Of a stretch of 64,000 nucleotides of DNA, positions 36,801 to 44,999 are shown piece after piece (within the stretch, counting starts at the first letter, position 1; every line of letters starts with the position of its first letter). The position numbers were made by a program, and so were the translations under genes. The notes beneath the pieces were generated by a model, which worked only from the letters and a program-made list of their open reading frames with translations, did not search any database and was not told the DNA's origin. The DNA is from Agrypnia vestita. Lineage: Eukaryota > Arthropoda > Insecta > Trichoptera > Phryganeidae. The stretch lies in the NCBI GenBank assembly GCA_016648135.1, contig JADDOH010002110.1, positions 62,001-126,000 of the forward strand, in the 5' to 3' direction.

Positions 36801-37602
36801 ATAATAATAATGATAATACAGTTCTATATATGTATTTTAATATATACAAGGTATCTCATAGCTAGAAGCAAAAATAGTACAGCCTTGATAATGAATTGAG
36901 AATGTTCAAGTAACCATCAATAGTTATAGAGATATCAAATGCAATGCAATATCAAAGTTTACATTTTTTTTCAATATTTTTTAATTATTTATGCAAAAAT
37001 TTGAACAGTAACTTTATTGAATAACTTCCTTGATCTGGTAAGCCCATCGAGTCGGAGATCGGCCTCTTCCTCTCTAGTCTTCTGACTTTCCAGTCGTCAC
37101 CAACAACTTCAGTTTATCGCCTTCTCTGTGTGATGTGTCCGAAAAACTGGAGTTTCTTAGACAGACTATAGACAGTCTATCACAAATCTTAAGTTTCAAA
37201 ATAAATAATTAAAACGAAATAAAAACAGTCAGTGTCCCTAATGCTGGATATAGTTCTTCCCAAGCATCACCAATTCTGTCTTCGGTCCTTTTTACACATC
37301 TTCTGCCTGTCTGATGTCATAGCTCCATCGAGTTTGAGGGCAGCCAACATTTCTATAAGTGAAAACAACAGGATTTTCCGTCCCCGCTGTCTATCATCTC
37401 TTCGACAAATATAAACAACCAAAACATAAAATTACCAGTGTAGACATCACAGGCACAGGAATGCGAATCATCAAATGCTCAGGATGAGAGTTCTTCCCCT
37501 CGCAGTCCTGGCATATGTCATAATCGTGGCACGTGACACATTTGTATCGATAGCCAATCAGGGGTGCTAGCTTACAGATGGCACACATTACACCTGTATG
37601 CT
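18742..37602 (-). CDS. Multi-ZZ zinc-finger gene, 12 exons, both ends missing
   Basis: Exons in transcript order: 37602-37436, 36585-36502, 35000-34848, 33597-33528, 30930-30764, 29355-29272, 27776-27615, 26271-26202, 23729-23542, 22100-21999, 20862-20701, 18823-18742. Every intron begins GT and ends AG. Phases fit throughout: the D exons leave one base and the following B exons supply two, so about 496 codons stay open without a stop. Six exons encode ZZ fingers (three CxxC pairs, then a His pair such as HPEH) separated by linkers C and D. ZZ domains bind zinc and usually recognise protein tails or partners, as in p62/Ref(2)P, NBR1 and KCMF1. The protein's own role is unknown to me. No start codon, stop codon or other domain was found. 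It could instead be several adjacent paralogous genes, but no start or stop was found between the units. Confidence 0.72.
19000..19853. mobile_element. Mariner/Tc1-type MITE
   Basis: Ends CAGGGTGTAATGGAGCTAGT and its inverse (ACTAGCTCTGTCACACCCTG), flanked by TA on both sides. 854 bp with no transposase. Part of its left end recurs at 30260-30420 and 36840-37010 (AATGTTCAAGTAACCAT, GAGATATGCA). Interior is AT-rich with a GATA-like tract near 19160-19230. Confidence 0.75.
20080..20640 (+). mobile_element. LINE fragment
   Basis: 20100-20250 encodes [10 protein letters not shown] and, one frame over, [17 protein letters not shown]. 20440-20560 encodes [20 protein letters not shown] and [11 protein letters not shown] then stop. 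These are the spaced C-terminal motifs of RTE/CR1-like ORF2. Frames are broken. The GTTCACATCTCTATTT end at 20634 matches the SINE tails. Confidence 0.7.
20701..20862 (-). CDS. Exon A of unit 3: ZZ finger
   Basis: 162 bp, phase 0 to 0, encoding 54 residues beginning [22 protein letters not shown] and HSEH are the ligands. The donor ATG|gtgagt is a strong consensus. Confidence 0.75.
21718..21778. repeat. Near-perfect 27-bp hairpin
   Basis: GAATTCGGAGTCATATATTT with GAGGATA, a 4-base loop (GATG), and the inverse ending GGCTCCGAATTC. One mismatched pair is visible. No terminator or gene context, so probably a recent foldback duplication. Confidence 0.7.
21999..22100 (-). CDS. Exon C of unit 3: linker
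   Basis: 102 bp, phase 0 to 0, encoding 34 residues beginning [20 protein letters not shown]. It is acidic and probably helical. It is longer than the unit 1 and 2 linkers, with nucleotide similarity at its start. Confidence 0.6.
22311..22452. repeat. Foldback MITE
   Basis: AGACAATTGAATGTG and GTAAGCCATG, CACATTGTTT, TTGGTGTTTA are mirrored by TAAACACCAA, AAACAATGTG, CATGGCTTAC and ATTCAATTGTCT. About 142 bp including a 6-base loop. Confidence 0.7.
22648..22753. repeat. 53-bp tandem duplication
   Basis: Two copies of TCATATCTAATAAGGGAATT, GAATC, T-run, GGGGCGAATTGTCAG differ at two positions. Confidence 0.7.
22700..23390 (-). other. Unclassified ORFs inside a ZZ-gene intron
   Basis: Three overlapping open frames (129, 67 and 80 codons) cover this stretch. 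The longest is hydrophobic (for example [20 protein letters not shown]). No family is recognised. A broken membrane-protein or transposon ORF is possible. Confidence 0.25.
23542..23729 (-). CDS. Exon B of unit 3: ZZ finger, diverged
   Basis: 188 bp, phase 2 to 0, encoding 62 residues. It begins [14 protein letters not shown], seven residues longer than the other B exons, and ends [20 protein letters not shown] and HSKH are kept. Confidence 0.75.
24530..25809 (+). mobile_element. pogo/Tigger-type element, decayed
   Basis: Termini CAGTCGAACTCGGTTATAAT and its inverse GTTATAACCGAGTTCGACTG, flanked by TA on both sides. Subterminal copies of GGTTATAAGGAGC repeat at both ends. At 25518 the plus strand starts [20 protein letters not shown], typical of a CENP-B-like pogo DNA-binding domain, then shifts frame. 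Interrupted by a second element at 24965-25457. Lies in the ZZ-gene intron between units 2 and 3. Confidence 0.85.
24965..25457. mobile_element. Foldback, Penelope-like, nested in pogo
   Basis: Arms of about 210 bp (25010-25220 and 25240-25457) are near-perfect inverses, with CGTTTCxGAAACxTG in both. TTTACTGTATTAGCA occurs at 24950-24964 and 25458-25472, a 15-bp target duplication. The CTGATxxAGGAAA..GTTTC phrase recalls Penelope-element ends. Confidence 0.65.
26011..26165 (+). mobile_element. tRNA-headed SINE
   Basis: CGTAGTCCAGTGGGCATGAT supplies an A box and GAGTTCAATTCCC a B box of RNA polymerase III. The body (CTATAACCTTATGTATGTCA) is shared with 33349. Confidence 0.7.
26202..26271 (-). 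CDS. Exon D of unit 2: linker
   Basis: 70 bp, phase 0 to 1, encoding [18 protein letters not shown] and then ASSCI. The leftover G joins AT of the unit 3 exon B, giving Asp. Confidence 0.6.
26945..27175. repeat. GC-richer degenerate minisatellite
   Basis: Loose repeats of GCAGCCATTGGTATCCGC and GGCCATTAGTGCACG type. The reverse complement of 51150-51375 is similar. Confidence 0.4.
27615..27776 (-). CDS. Exon A of unit 2: ZZ finger
   Basis: 162 bp, phase 0 to 0, encoding 54 residues that begin [10 protein letters not shown] and end FPVRIQNM. The donor is ATG|gtaatt. It has the same length as exon A of unit 3, suggesting that 54 codons is the ancestral length. Confidence 0.75.
28745..29000 (+). 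mobile_element. LINE 3' end
   Basis: Encodes [20 protein letters not shown] and ends [11 protein letters not shown] before a stop. The 3' UTR has GCGCCCTTGAGGTGATTTTT and GGCGCTATAGA, then a TTATTATTATTT tail. Confidence 0.7.
29272..29355 (-). CDS. Exon C of unit 2: linker
   Basis: 84 bp, phase 0 to 0, beginning [18 protein letters not shown]. Its length and both splice sites match the unit 1 copy. Confidence 0.55.
29385..29575 (+). mobile_element. tRNA-headed SINE, second family
   Basis: TTGTGGTTAAGACTATCGCC (A box) and GGGATCGAACCTC (B box). Ends ACATCTCTATTTTTTT then an AAT/TAA microsatellite. Confidence 0.7.
30764..30930 (-). CDS. Exon B of unit 2: ZZ finger
   Basis: 167 bp, same splice sites and phase as the unit 1 exon B. 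It encodes 55 residues beginning [10 protein letters not shown], with all eight zinc ligands present. Confidence 0.75.
31310..31475. repeat. Foldback, about 75-bp arms
   Basis: TCTTCTGGGGTAT and GGGTCCACCATCAG are mirrored by CTGATGATGGACCC and ATACCCCAGAAGA. Relatives at 38185-38300 and 41480-41600. Confidence 0.7.
31900..32400 (+). mobile_element. DNA-transposon remnant with 24-bp hairpin
   Basis: 32122 onward encodes [20 protein letters not shown] and [16 protein letters not shown], resembling N-termini of insect IS630/Tc1-like transposases. At 32303-32350, TCTGACACTTGTCACCGGAC is followed by its exact inverse. Found in only one of the two segmental duplicates. Confidence 0.5.
32740..33125 (+). 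mobile_element. LINE ORF2 C-terminal fragment
   Basis: Reads [20 protein letters not shown] and [11 protein letters not shown], a hallmark of RTE/CR1-like ORF2 ends. Frame breaks at about 33010. Confidence 0.75.
33349..33502 (+). mobile_element. tRNA-headed SINE, duplicated copy
   Basis: Same element as at 26011, carried along by the segmental duplication. Confidence 0.7.
33528..33597 (-). CDS. Exon D of unit 1: linker
   Basis: 70 bp, phase 0 to 1. It encodes [18 protein letters not shown] followed by ANSGI. The leftover G joins AG of the next B exon to make a Glu codon. This junction is the main reason to join the units into one transcript. It is rich in Ala, Arg and Leu and may be helical. 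Confidence 0.6.
34262..34435 (-). mobile_element. tRNA-headed SINE, third family, unit 1 only
   Basis: On the minus strand, B box GGGTTCAATTCCC and a shared body (ATTGGGCCTTTTGGCATGTT). Absent at the matching site of the other duplicate, so it inserted after the duplication or was lost there. Confidence 0.65.
34848..35000 (-). CDS. Exon A of unit 1: ZZ finger
   Basis: 153 bp, phase 0 to 0, encoding 51 residues that begin [10 protein letters not shown] and end VRFPIQL. CDSC, CASC, CQIC and HPEH are the ligands. The donor is duplicated: a second one at 34818 would add ten codons in frame. Confidence 0.72.
35985..36230 (+). mobile_element. LINE 3' end, duplicated copy
   Basis: Counterpart of 28745 ([19 protein letters not shown] reading, same 3' UTR and TTA tail). 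Confidence 0.7.
36502..36585 (-). CDS. Exon C of unit 1: linker
   Basis: 84 bp, phase 0 to 0, between TTTCAG and gtaattatgg. It encodes 28 residues beginning [13 protein letters not shown] different frame reads AEDYQY, resembling AENFTK in the unit 3 linker, so the unit 1 and 2 linkers may descend from a shifted frame. No domain is recognised. Confidence 0.55.
36605..36790 (+). mobile_element. tRNA-headed SINE, second family, duplicated copy
   Basis: Counterpart of 29385 with a better B box (GGGTTCGAACCTC). Confidence 0.7.
37436..37602 (-). CDS. Exon B of unit 1: ZZ finger
   Basis: 167 bp, phase 2 to 0. The acceptor follows TTTTTGCAG and the donor is CTG|gtaatt. After two bases it encodes 55 residues beginning [10 protein letters not shown] and ending [11 protein letters not shown], with CAIC, CVTC, CQDC and HPEH as zinc ligands. 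It differs from the 30764 copy at two residues (M for T, G for E). Confidence 0.75.
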
Positions 37603-38689
37603 CTGCAAAAATAAGAGCATAGAACTATAGATAATAAAAATACACACAAAGTTCAGCAAATATAGAGCAAAAAGCATAGAACTAGATACAGAGATATGAA
37701 AACAAAACTAATGGAATCATTTTCCACCTAAATAGTTTTAATTCTCTTCAGGCCAATGGCACTACAGCATAAGATGGGCCCTAGCCCCCTCAATAACTGG
37801 CGCCACTTTGACCTGACTATCTTCTGGTGTTTTTCTCCAATTCTTGATGTATAGTCATATCTTTGCCTGTGATGTTTGTCAGTTGTGACAATTGATCACA
37901 GATATGTGAAACTACCTGTATTTTTCAAAGTAATGACACCCTCTCGGTGCATTGAATCTGCTTTTTGATTTGCATAGGTTTATAGCATTTGACAGATACT
38001 CAACAGCCCCTAAGAAGCTGTGAGAAGTATTACATATGCACAAAACATAAAACCTAAACATTCAACTATTGGTTGAAGAATCTTTTAACCCTGGATCACT
38101 AATCCCTGTCTAATATACTACGACGAAACACATTACTCTCATATTGTTTTGATGTGTGAATGTTATTAAAACTTTGTGTAATATCTTCTGGTTTGTGTCT
38201 TCTGGGGTATTATGTCGTGTTTTTACGACCTTTTTGGCCAACGTTTTGGATCCCATTGTAGGGTCCACCATCAGCTCTGATGATGGACCCTGATGATGGA
38301 GTGGCCGTGGAAACCTTAGAACTTTATTTGTGTAATATCATAAAGAATCTGTATCTGTATCTGAAGATAAACTTAATTCAGACAGGATGATCTTCTGCAT
38401 CGAGATGATTTCAAGGTCTGACACAGTTAATTGAAAAAAACATGAGAAATTGTTGACTTCTTTGATAAGAGGAAGCTGGTAAAATCCCATTGTACAAATT
38501 TTCCCTTGAGATATTATTAAAGGGAATTCGGAAATATAAAATATATCAAATGATGCAGGGACCTCTGGCGTACCTGCAACTAGTGTGTGGAGAACACAAA
38601 GTTGAGTTCTGTCACAAATGCATAAGTAAACGATTTTTCATATATTTGTTCAATTTTTTTCAACTGCTGTAATAGGAGTGAAGTCGAGT

Positions 38690-39087
38690 AAGGAAATGAA
38701 GCCTAGAATTGGCAAAAGAGGAATGAAAGTAGACTGAATGCGGTGGGGATGCGGTCACTAAGACGCTTGTGTGGAAATTCTTTGGTCGATAGAGTGAGGA
38801 ATGGGCAAATTAGAATTGAATGTAATGCTGGCTGTAGTGTGGTAGATAGAATAAATAAAGGAGTGCTGAGATGGTTTGGTCATGTGAAACGTGTTAACGA
38901 GGAAAGGATAGTTAAGAAAATATATGAGGTGAGTGTTGAAGGCAACAGGAATAGAGGGCGACCGCGAAAGACCTGGATCAGATACTACAAGTATTTAAGG
39001 ATGGCCCTGTTAGAAGCCACAACAATTGTTGAACTTGTATGAGAAGATGTATGAATGTGGCCGAAGCAAAAGTGGTGTGCCAGGATA
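38690..39087 (+). mobile_element. LINE ORF2 C-terminal fragment, duplicated copy
   Basis: Reads [20 protein letters not shown], then NRGRPRKTWIRYYKYLR to a stop at 39042. A MITE splits the 3' UTR, which resumes at 39648 and ends with TTAGTTAGTTAG near 39715. Confidence 0.78.
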
Positions 39088-39644
39088 GGGGCCATTCAAG
39101 TATTACGTAAGCTGAATTTTAGTAATTTTTAACCCCCCCGCCCCCTTGTTGGCAAAAGTAAGCAGAGCTCTTACTCCCCCCTCCTATGCTTACGTAATCA
39201 TTGGTATATATTTTTTTATTTGGTAAGTATTTATATTTTGTAGTATACAAGCAGGGTTGCCATATTATTTGTTTAAATCAGTATCTACTAAATTTACAAA
39301 AAAAAAAGATGAAAAATAGATAAATATGAATAGCGCGCAGTAATTTACCTACTTCGGTTCTTTCTAACTTAACCATAAAACATCGCTTGAGAGGGAGTAA
39401 GCAATATCAATTATTTTGGGGAATCCCTGAACATGCTTTTCGCTTTTGAGTATGGACAAGTAGGGTTGCCATATATATGTGTTCAAATCAGAATCTACTA
39501 AATTTTGCTAAAAATCGGAAAAAATAAATAAATATTGCTGATGTAATAACCATCCAGACTCCCCAGTCCCCTATGTCATCAAAAATAAGCAAAGCTATGA
39601 CCCCTCCACCCCCTTTGCTGCTTAGGTAATATTTGAATGGCCCC
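39088..39644. mobile_element. MITE inside the LINE 3' UTR
   Basis: Ends GGGGCCATTCAAGTATTACG and its inverse (TATTTGAATGGCCCC), flanked by ATA (39085-39087, 39645-39647). An internal block (GGGTTGCCATAT..CTACTAAATTT) occurs twice, at about 39252 and 39468. The truncated duplicate is 33134-33310. Confidence 0.75.
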
Positions 39645-39827
39645 ATAGAAGAGTGTGGCGTTCACTCCTCTCTGCCTACACCTGCAAAGAAACGGCGTGA
39701 TGGTTAGTTAGTTAGTTTGTAATAATTTTTACGATGATCACAAATTGTTATTTTCACCTAGTGAAATTTTATTTATAAAATCATTTTTTTATGCAAGTAT
39801 TTCATTCCAAGCATGCACTAAAGGGCG

Positions 39828-39961
39828 TTTGTTTGATCAGTAGTTAGAGTAATAGTTAAGCAAAGATTTTTTACGAAAATGGGTGTTTTAATTGGCGGAA
39901 AATGCAAAAATCTATACTTTTTACTTAACTTTTAGTCTTACTGATCAAACAACCAGCCCTT
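39828..39961. mobile_element. Foldback MITE, TGATCAAACAACC family
   Basis: Left end AAAGGGCGTTTGTTTGATCA, right end TGATCAAACAACCAGCCCTT. Related ends at 53210-53325, 50700-51095 (split by an insertion) and 20270-20335 (one end). Confidence 0.65.
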
Positions 39962-40236
39962 AGTGTAAAATAAAGTTAGTGTTCCAGGGATAAAAATTAT
40001 TAGATCGATATTAGTATATTGTGTAATGTTTGTCTGACGATACCTCTATTATCATGTTGTATCTGTGACCCCATCATATATCAACACAGACTTGCATATG
40101 TTAGTTATGTCTTCCCTAGGATCAAGATATGCTGAGCAGGTCCACACAAATATTACTGATGTAGGTACTACGTTTGATATCTAAAAGAGAAATAATAATT
40201 AAAACGTCACAGAACAAACAACCACTGTGATGTTCA

Positions 40237-40580
40237 TTGACGTATTATAATATAGACACGTTATTCCCATACTAGCCGGCTTTCATATGCAGCAAATATT
40301 GCATTGAAAGAGACAACAAATCACGGCTCACTTATTTCACAAACGCTCTGCGTGTAAACAGAAATATCAGGTAATTTGAAGTCACGGCAACTAAAATAAC
40401 ATACCCATTCTTACAATAGTGTACGATACTCTGTTCCTTTTTCCGCGTAGCGTCGCGCCCGATCACAAAGAAGGCCCGTTCGATAACGAATGCAAGTAAG
40501 GCAATTACCTTACTTTTGAGTTGCCAAGATTTCACGCTTGTAAAATATCTACAATTTATTATATCATTGGTGATGTTGAA
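40237..40580 (-). mobile_element. MITE M40, copy 1
   Basis: Inverse of 48741-49035: TAGACACGTTATTCCCATAC, GTAATTTGAAGTCACGG, AGTGTACGATACTCTGTTCC and GCAAGTAAGGCAATTACCTT in order. Open frames here (for example 83 codons) are by-products. Confidence 0.65.
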
Positions 40581-41479
40581 CATATTTTCCTCAATGTCAT
40601 CATATCTATATTAAAATGTGTGGAACATCTTTAATCAGAAAAATGTATTGAGTGTACGTCAGTATCTGTACATTTTGTGTTGTCATTGTACAAGATATAC
40701 GTATTTTAAATAATTCTAATTTAAAAATTATGAAGAAGGAAACATGTCATATACACGCCCGTGTAACTGTCACCTGTCAGTTAGACAGACAGATCCCGAA
40801 ATAATAACAGAAAAATTTTGAGATACCTAATTTACAAGGAACTAATTAATAAAATAATTCACTATTATTATTTCCAATAAATAAGCAGCTCTCAAATACT
40901 TACTTAAATAAAAACTTGTACCACTGATCTCAGTGGTCACAGTAAAACAAAAATGCTAGTAATGCTACTCTGGTCCAGGGTCCAGGTATCAGAAACCATT
41001 GAAACCTCTGCTGGTTCTGTGGCCAAATTAGGATCCAAAACAAAAAGTCCAACGACCACAAATCCACGACAAATGACCCACGCGACAAAAGATCCTTGGC
41101 CCAAGCGACATTATATCCAATGATGTACGTAATAACAGCAAACAAAATTTGAAAATGTTTTTGAAGTTATCTTATTTTGGCGCATTTAGGGTAAACTTTC
41201 TAATGTAACGGAAGTTGCGCACGCGCAGCATCTAACAGGCATGCAATGTGCGCGCATCCATTAAACTGTCAAAAATTTATTCACTTGAAATTAGTGTTCT
41301 AGTAATATAAATATAATGTATGTACATATATCGACCACCATCTTTAATTGAGTACCAATCATAAATAGGCTCAATTCAAAAGCTGACGCATGATTGAATT
41401 GAAAATTAGAATTGTTTATTGAATTACGTCACCATGCCACAAACGATTAAAAGTGATATTCGAGAAATTTTCTGTGTAT

Positions 41480-41605
41480 AGTTTTCTGGGATATTCTGCC
41501 GTGTATATGTGACCTCTCTGGCCAACATTTCGGATCCCATTGCAGGGTCCATCATCAGGGCTGATGATGGACCCTGCAAAACTGTCAAAACCTTAGAGTA
41601 TCTAC
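41480..41605. repeat. Foldback relative of 31310
   Basis: TTCTGGGATATTCTGCCGTG, TTTCGGATCCCATTGCAGGG and ATCATCAGGGCTGATGATGG. The right arm is shortened. Confidence 0.55.
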
Positions 41606-41966
41606 AACATATAGAGGGATAATAAAGCATTTTACCAAACCTTTATACGTGGTAAAGTAGAGCTTACTCAGTTTAAACAATATGGCGACACATGAGAGAA
41701 AAAGAGACAAAAAAACATCACCCGGTCTGATGAGTCTTTTATTGTTTTATAGTTTTCTTTGCCCTCTAATAAAGCCATAGAAAAAGATCATATTTAGAGG
41801 GCACAATCGATATGTCAGATTTGTTGTGTTATTTTGGATACTTATTCTGCGTATTCTACGCATATTATACAGGCAATCAATATCTTATATCATTTTGAAT
41901 CATTTCGTTCATTCCATATTTAATGTTGATGGACATCACTACTCTGGCGTTCGCGCATTTGTCCTC

Positions 41967-43582
41967 TAGGGATGGGTCGTCGACGTATTTACCGTCGACG
42001 AAACGAGACCGTCCACGTCCATCCATCGACGAGACGATCAACTAGTTGAATTCGTCAACTAGTTGACGCGTCAACTTCGTTACGCGGACGTCGCGGACGT
42101 TCTATCTAAACATCGGGACGATGGTCAACTGTCTACGGTTCAACGCGACGCTTCTCGACGGCTCAACCGGTGGCTATTTTTATGACGTTATTTTTAAAAT
42201 TTAAAGAAGTTCGAAGGAATATAGTTTCGGGGAAAGTAAAACCGCTACTTGTGCTTATATGTAAAAAGAAATATTTTATTATTTATTTGTTTACGCACAT
42301 TATAGGCTTTTACATATTGTTTTATATACTTCTTTCTATATATAACAAAGAAAGAAGTAGGTATACACAGCAATATCAGGTGTTAGCAGTAAAATATAAA
42401 TATAAACTACATATATAAGCAGTGAAAGTATGGGGTATAAGCATTAAAATGTGAGTAAATAAAATGGAAGGAAACAATGATTTTGCGTAATAAAGGCACC
42501 AGTTATGAGGTGCGGTAAAAAATACTTTACATTTATTTATTATCTATAAATTTATAAATAAATACATAATTTAAAAATACTTTACATTTGAGATGTTCTA
42601 TAGAAATTTATTGAAGAATACATCTTTCAAAGTCAGGCTTTCACTTTGTGGTGACATTATTAATAAATAAATATATCTGTATTATTTGTCAACTTTAGTT
42701 TAAGGCTCAATCTGAGAAAAGGAACATTGTTCCCGAAACATGTAAAAAACCAATAAAAATTGGTGTAAACAAAATTATAATAGATTTATTTTTTTATCTA
42801 TAAAGTTGAAAATAGGGAATTTTTAATAAAAATTAATAAAACCTAAATTCAAGATTATATTACATATATAATAATTAATGTTGGACTCCTGAATAAGGAC
42901 CATAGTTAGGTATAGAAAATTTTATTCCCTACAAGTTTGTTTATCATTTATATGCTAAAGTTGAAAAGTAAGGAAATAACACAATAATTAAATTTTAGCA
43001 TACCTTTTCAGGTAGATATAAGAAGTCGAGATCGATCGAATAAAATATTGATTTTAGAAAAATATCTAGCCGGCCTGTTTAATAATTGTTCAATAAAAAA
43101 TAAAATAATTAAACAGAATTGTTTTATTTTATACAGCGTAAAATTGGGAATTCACCGAATCGTCGCACGTGACATCACAAAAAATCAAGTAAAAAAATAA
43201 TAGACAATAGCTTATTAAGCCTATCTCGCCCTACGCATGTATTCAAATTTCAAATCTCTAGTCATAGTTCGTGTACACAGATCTGCACTCCATGGTAGTG
43301 TACTTTAGAGTTGAAATGAAATTACCCGTCGAGCCGTCTATGATGTCTATGGCATCTACAAGTCGACAGCGAGAGATGAGAGAGAAATAAACGGAGACGT
43401 TTTGTCTTGCTCTCGCTCGTTGCTTTGCATTGCGTTAATCTCGAATCGTCCACCGACCACGGCGTCCGCTGTCCACCGTCTACGAATTCAACTAGTCCAT
43501 GCGATAAACGTAAACGGTCGACGCGTCGATGCAACGTCAACGGTTGATTTCAACTAGTCCGTCGATTCAACGCCCATCCCTA
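41967..43582. mobile_element. hAT element, non-autonomous
   Basis: TAGGGATGGG at 41967 and CCCATCCCTA at the right end, with the exact 8-bp target duplication TTGTCCTC on both sides. Both subterminal regions are dense in GTCGAC, CAACTAGT and ACGCGTC. 1616 bp with no transposase ORF seen. Confidence 0.92.
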
Positions 43583-43924
43583 TTGTCCTCCAATATTTAG
43601 CTGTCATTAATTACGAAACTTCATGTAAGTCTAAACGTCAAAAGTGCCATCATACGATGGCTCGAGTATATACACAGAAGATTCTGAGCGGCCGTGAAAA
43701 CCTAAGGACATTTTTATTCGAGAAATTGTTTATTGCAAAAACGACGTAATAGTCAAATATTCATTTTCAAAATAAAAAAACACATTCATTCACACATGCG
43801 TTCAATTCTGCTGTCAAAGTTGTACAGTTTCGAAACTTTTGAATAAGGAACCGTTTTAGGCCGAAAATCGATAAAACATAAAAGTGAGTAGGTAGATACT
43901 TGGACTTTTTCTTGGGCAGCTTCT

Positions 43925-44190
43925 TGTCAGCTATCAGATTCTGTTTACTTGCGATTCGATCGTTTTGTTAGAAATTTTTTGTTTGACGCAACTATTAAAT
44001 ATTCGAGGATGCATTTCTGTAGGTAGGTATGAGTTTTAAGTCTTTTCGTGAAACTCAATAAAATAATCGACAATGATCAATATAAATTTTTACAACTCAA
44101 TACTTAGAGCGTCATTTATTTATAATTTTATTTTGGTTTTTTAGTATAACTTCTACCGCGTGTACATGGTACACGCGCGTTTTTTTTTTA
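43925..44190 (-). repeat. Dispersed repeat, family L1, copy 2
   Basis: The reverse complement carries ACGCGCGTGTAC..TAGAAGTTATACT and TCATTGTCGATTATTTTATT. 43925-43990 also matches the inverse of 61770-61830 (CAGCTATCAGATT.TGTTTAC). Confidence 0.6.
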
Positions 44191-44689
44191 TGAAAGTGCT
44201 TTAAATAAATGTATGAATTGATGATGGTAACGAAATAATTGAATATGAATATGAAAGAAAAGCGAATTCTTTCGCAAATTTTTAAAATAAAATACCTGAT
44301 CAAATCAATGGACGAAAATGTTGGACCCTTTGTGAATTCTGCCTTATTAAGCAAGTGCAGTAGGTATTTGTAACTGCCCTAGGAAACAAATGGGCCAGGA
44401 TCTTATATAACTGTGCTAAAGGTACATATTGCACTTTTATTTAGCTTAGCCTAATCTAATTTGTATTTTTTATTGTAATTCATCTGATTTAATGTAGCGT
44501 GGGCCTTTTTTGTCGTTGGACCAAATGTTTGTGGTTCTTTTTTTAGTAACACTGCCAAATTATCATCGTTCTACAAACGACCAAACTACATCTTTTACAT
44601 CGGCCAAACTAGTTATACAGCAGTATTAAAAAATGGAGTAGAAAAGTATTACTTGCCTCAGATACATTCACATGCCTCAGATCTAAACT

Positions 44690-44975
44690 AAACAATATTG
44701 CTATTTCTGTATCTTGACATTGAGACGCCGTTTTTTTGACGTTTTATGTTTGACACGTTTGAAATGAATGAATTCAATCGATTAGAAAGCTCATTTTTCG
44801 TAATTGTGAGTAACTTTACGTTATTTTACGTTTTAGAGCTTTCTGATTGATTGAATTCATTAATTTCAAACATGTCAAACTTAAAACATCGAAATTGGTT
44901 GCAATACAATGTTATACATACATAAGATACAAAAATAGCAATATTGCTTAGTTCAGAATGCGGCCAATTGTTTAA
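44690..44975. repeat. Foldback F44
   Basis: AATATTGCTATTTCTGTATC and GAATTCAATCGATTAGAAAG are mirrored by CTTTCTGATTGATTGAATTC and GATACAAAAATAGCAATATT. Partial copy at 18195. Confidence 0.7.
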
Positions 44976-44999
44976 TACTACTCGGGCACTGAAAATGTT

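Larger units (their letters stand above)
33311..39262. repeat. Segmental duplication, copy with unit 1 exons
   Basis: Begins ATAGATCTGTTTGTATATTC, directly abutting the first copy. Copy-specific pieces are the SINE at 34262 and about 37915-38105. It ends inside the MITE at 39088-39644. Confidence 0.85.

Noticed and set aside
40332..40583. 83-codon ORF on the minus strand
   Set aside because: It lies in a MITE whose second copy at 48741 does not keep the frame.
40930..41145. 71-codon hydrophobic ORF on the minus strand
   Set aside because: No family match, splice-phase link or upstream exon; it cannot be joined to the ZZ gene.
42170..42418. 82-codon ORF within the hAT element as transposase
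   Set aside because: No hAT dimerisation or catalytic motifs; short and AT-driven.
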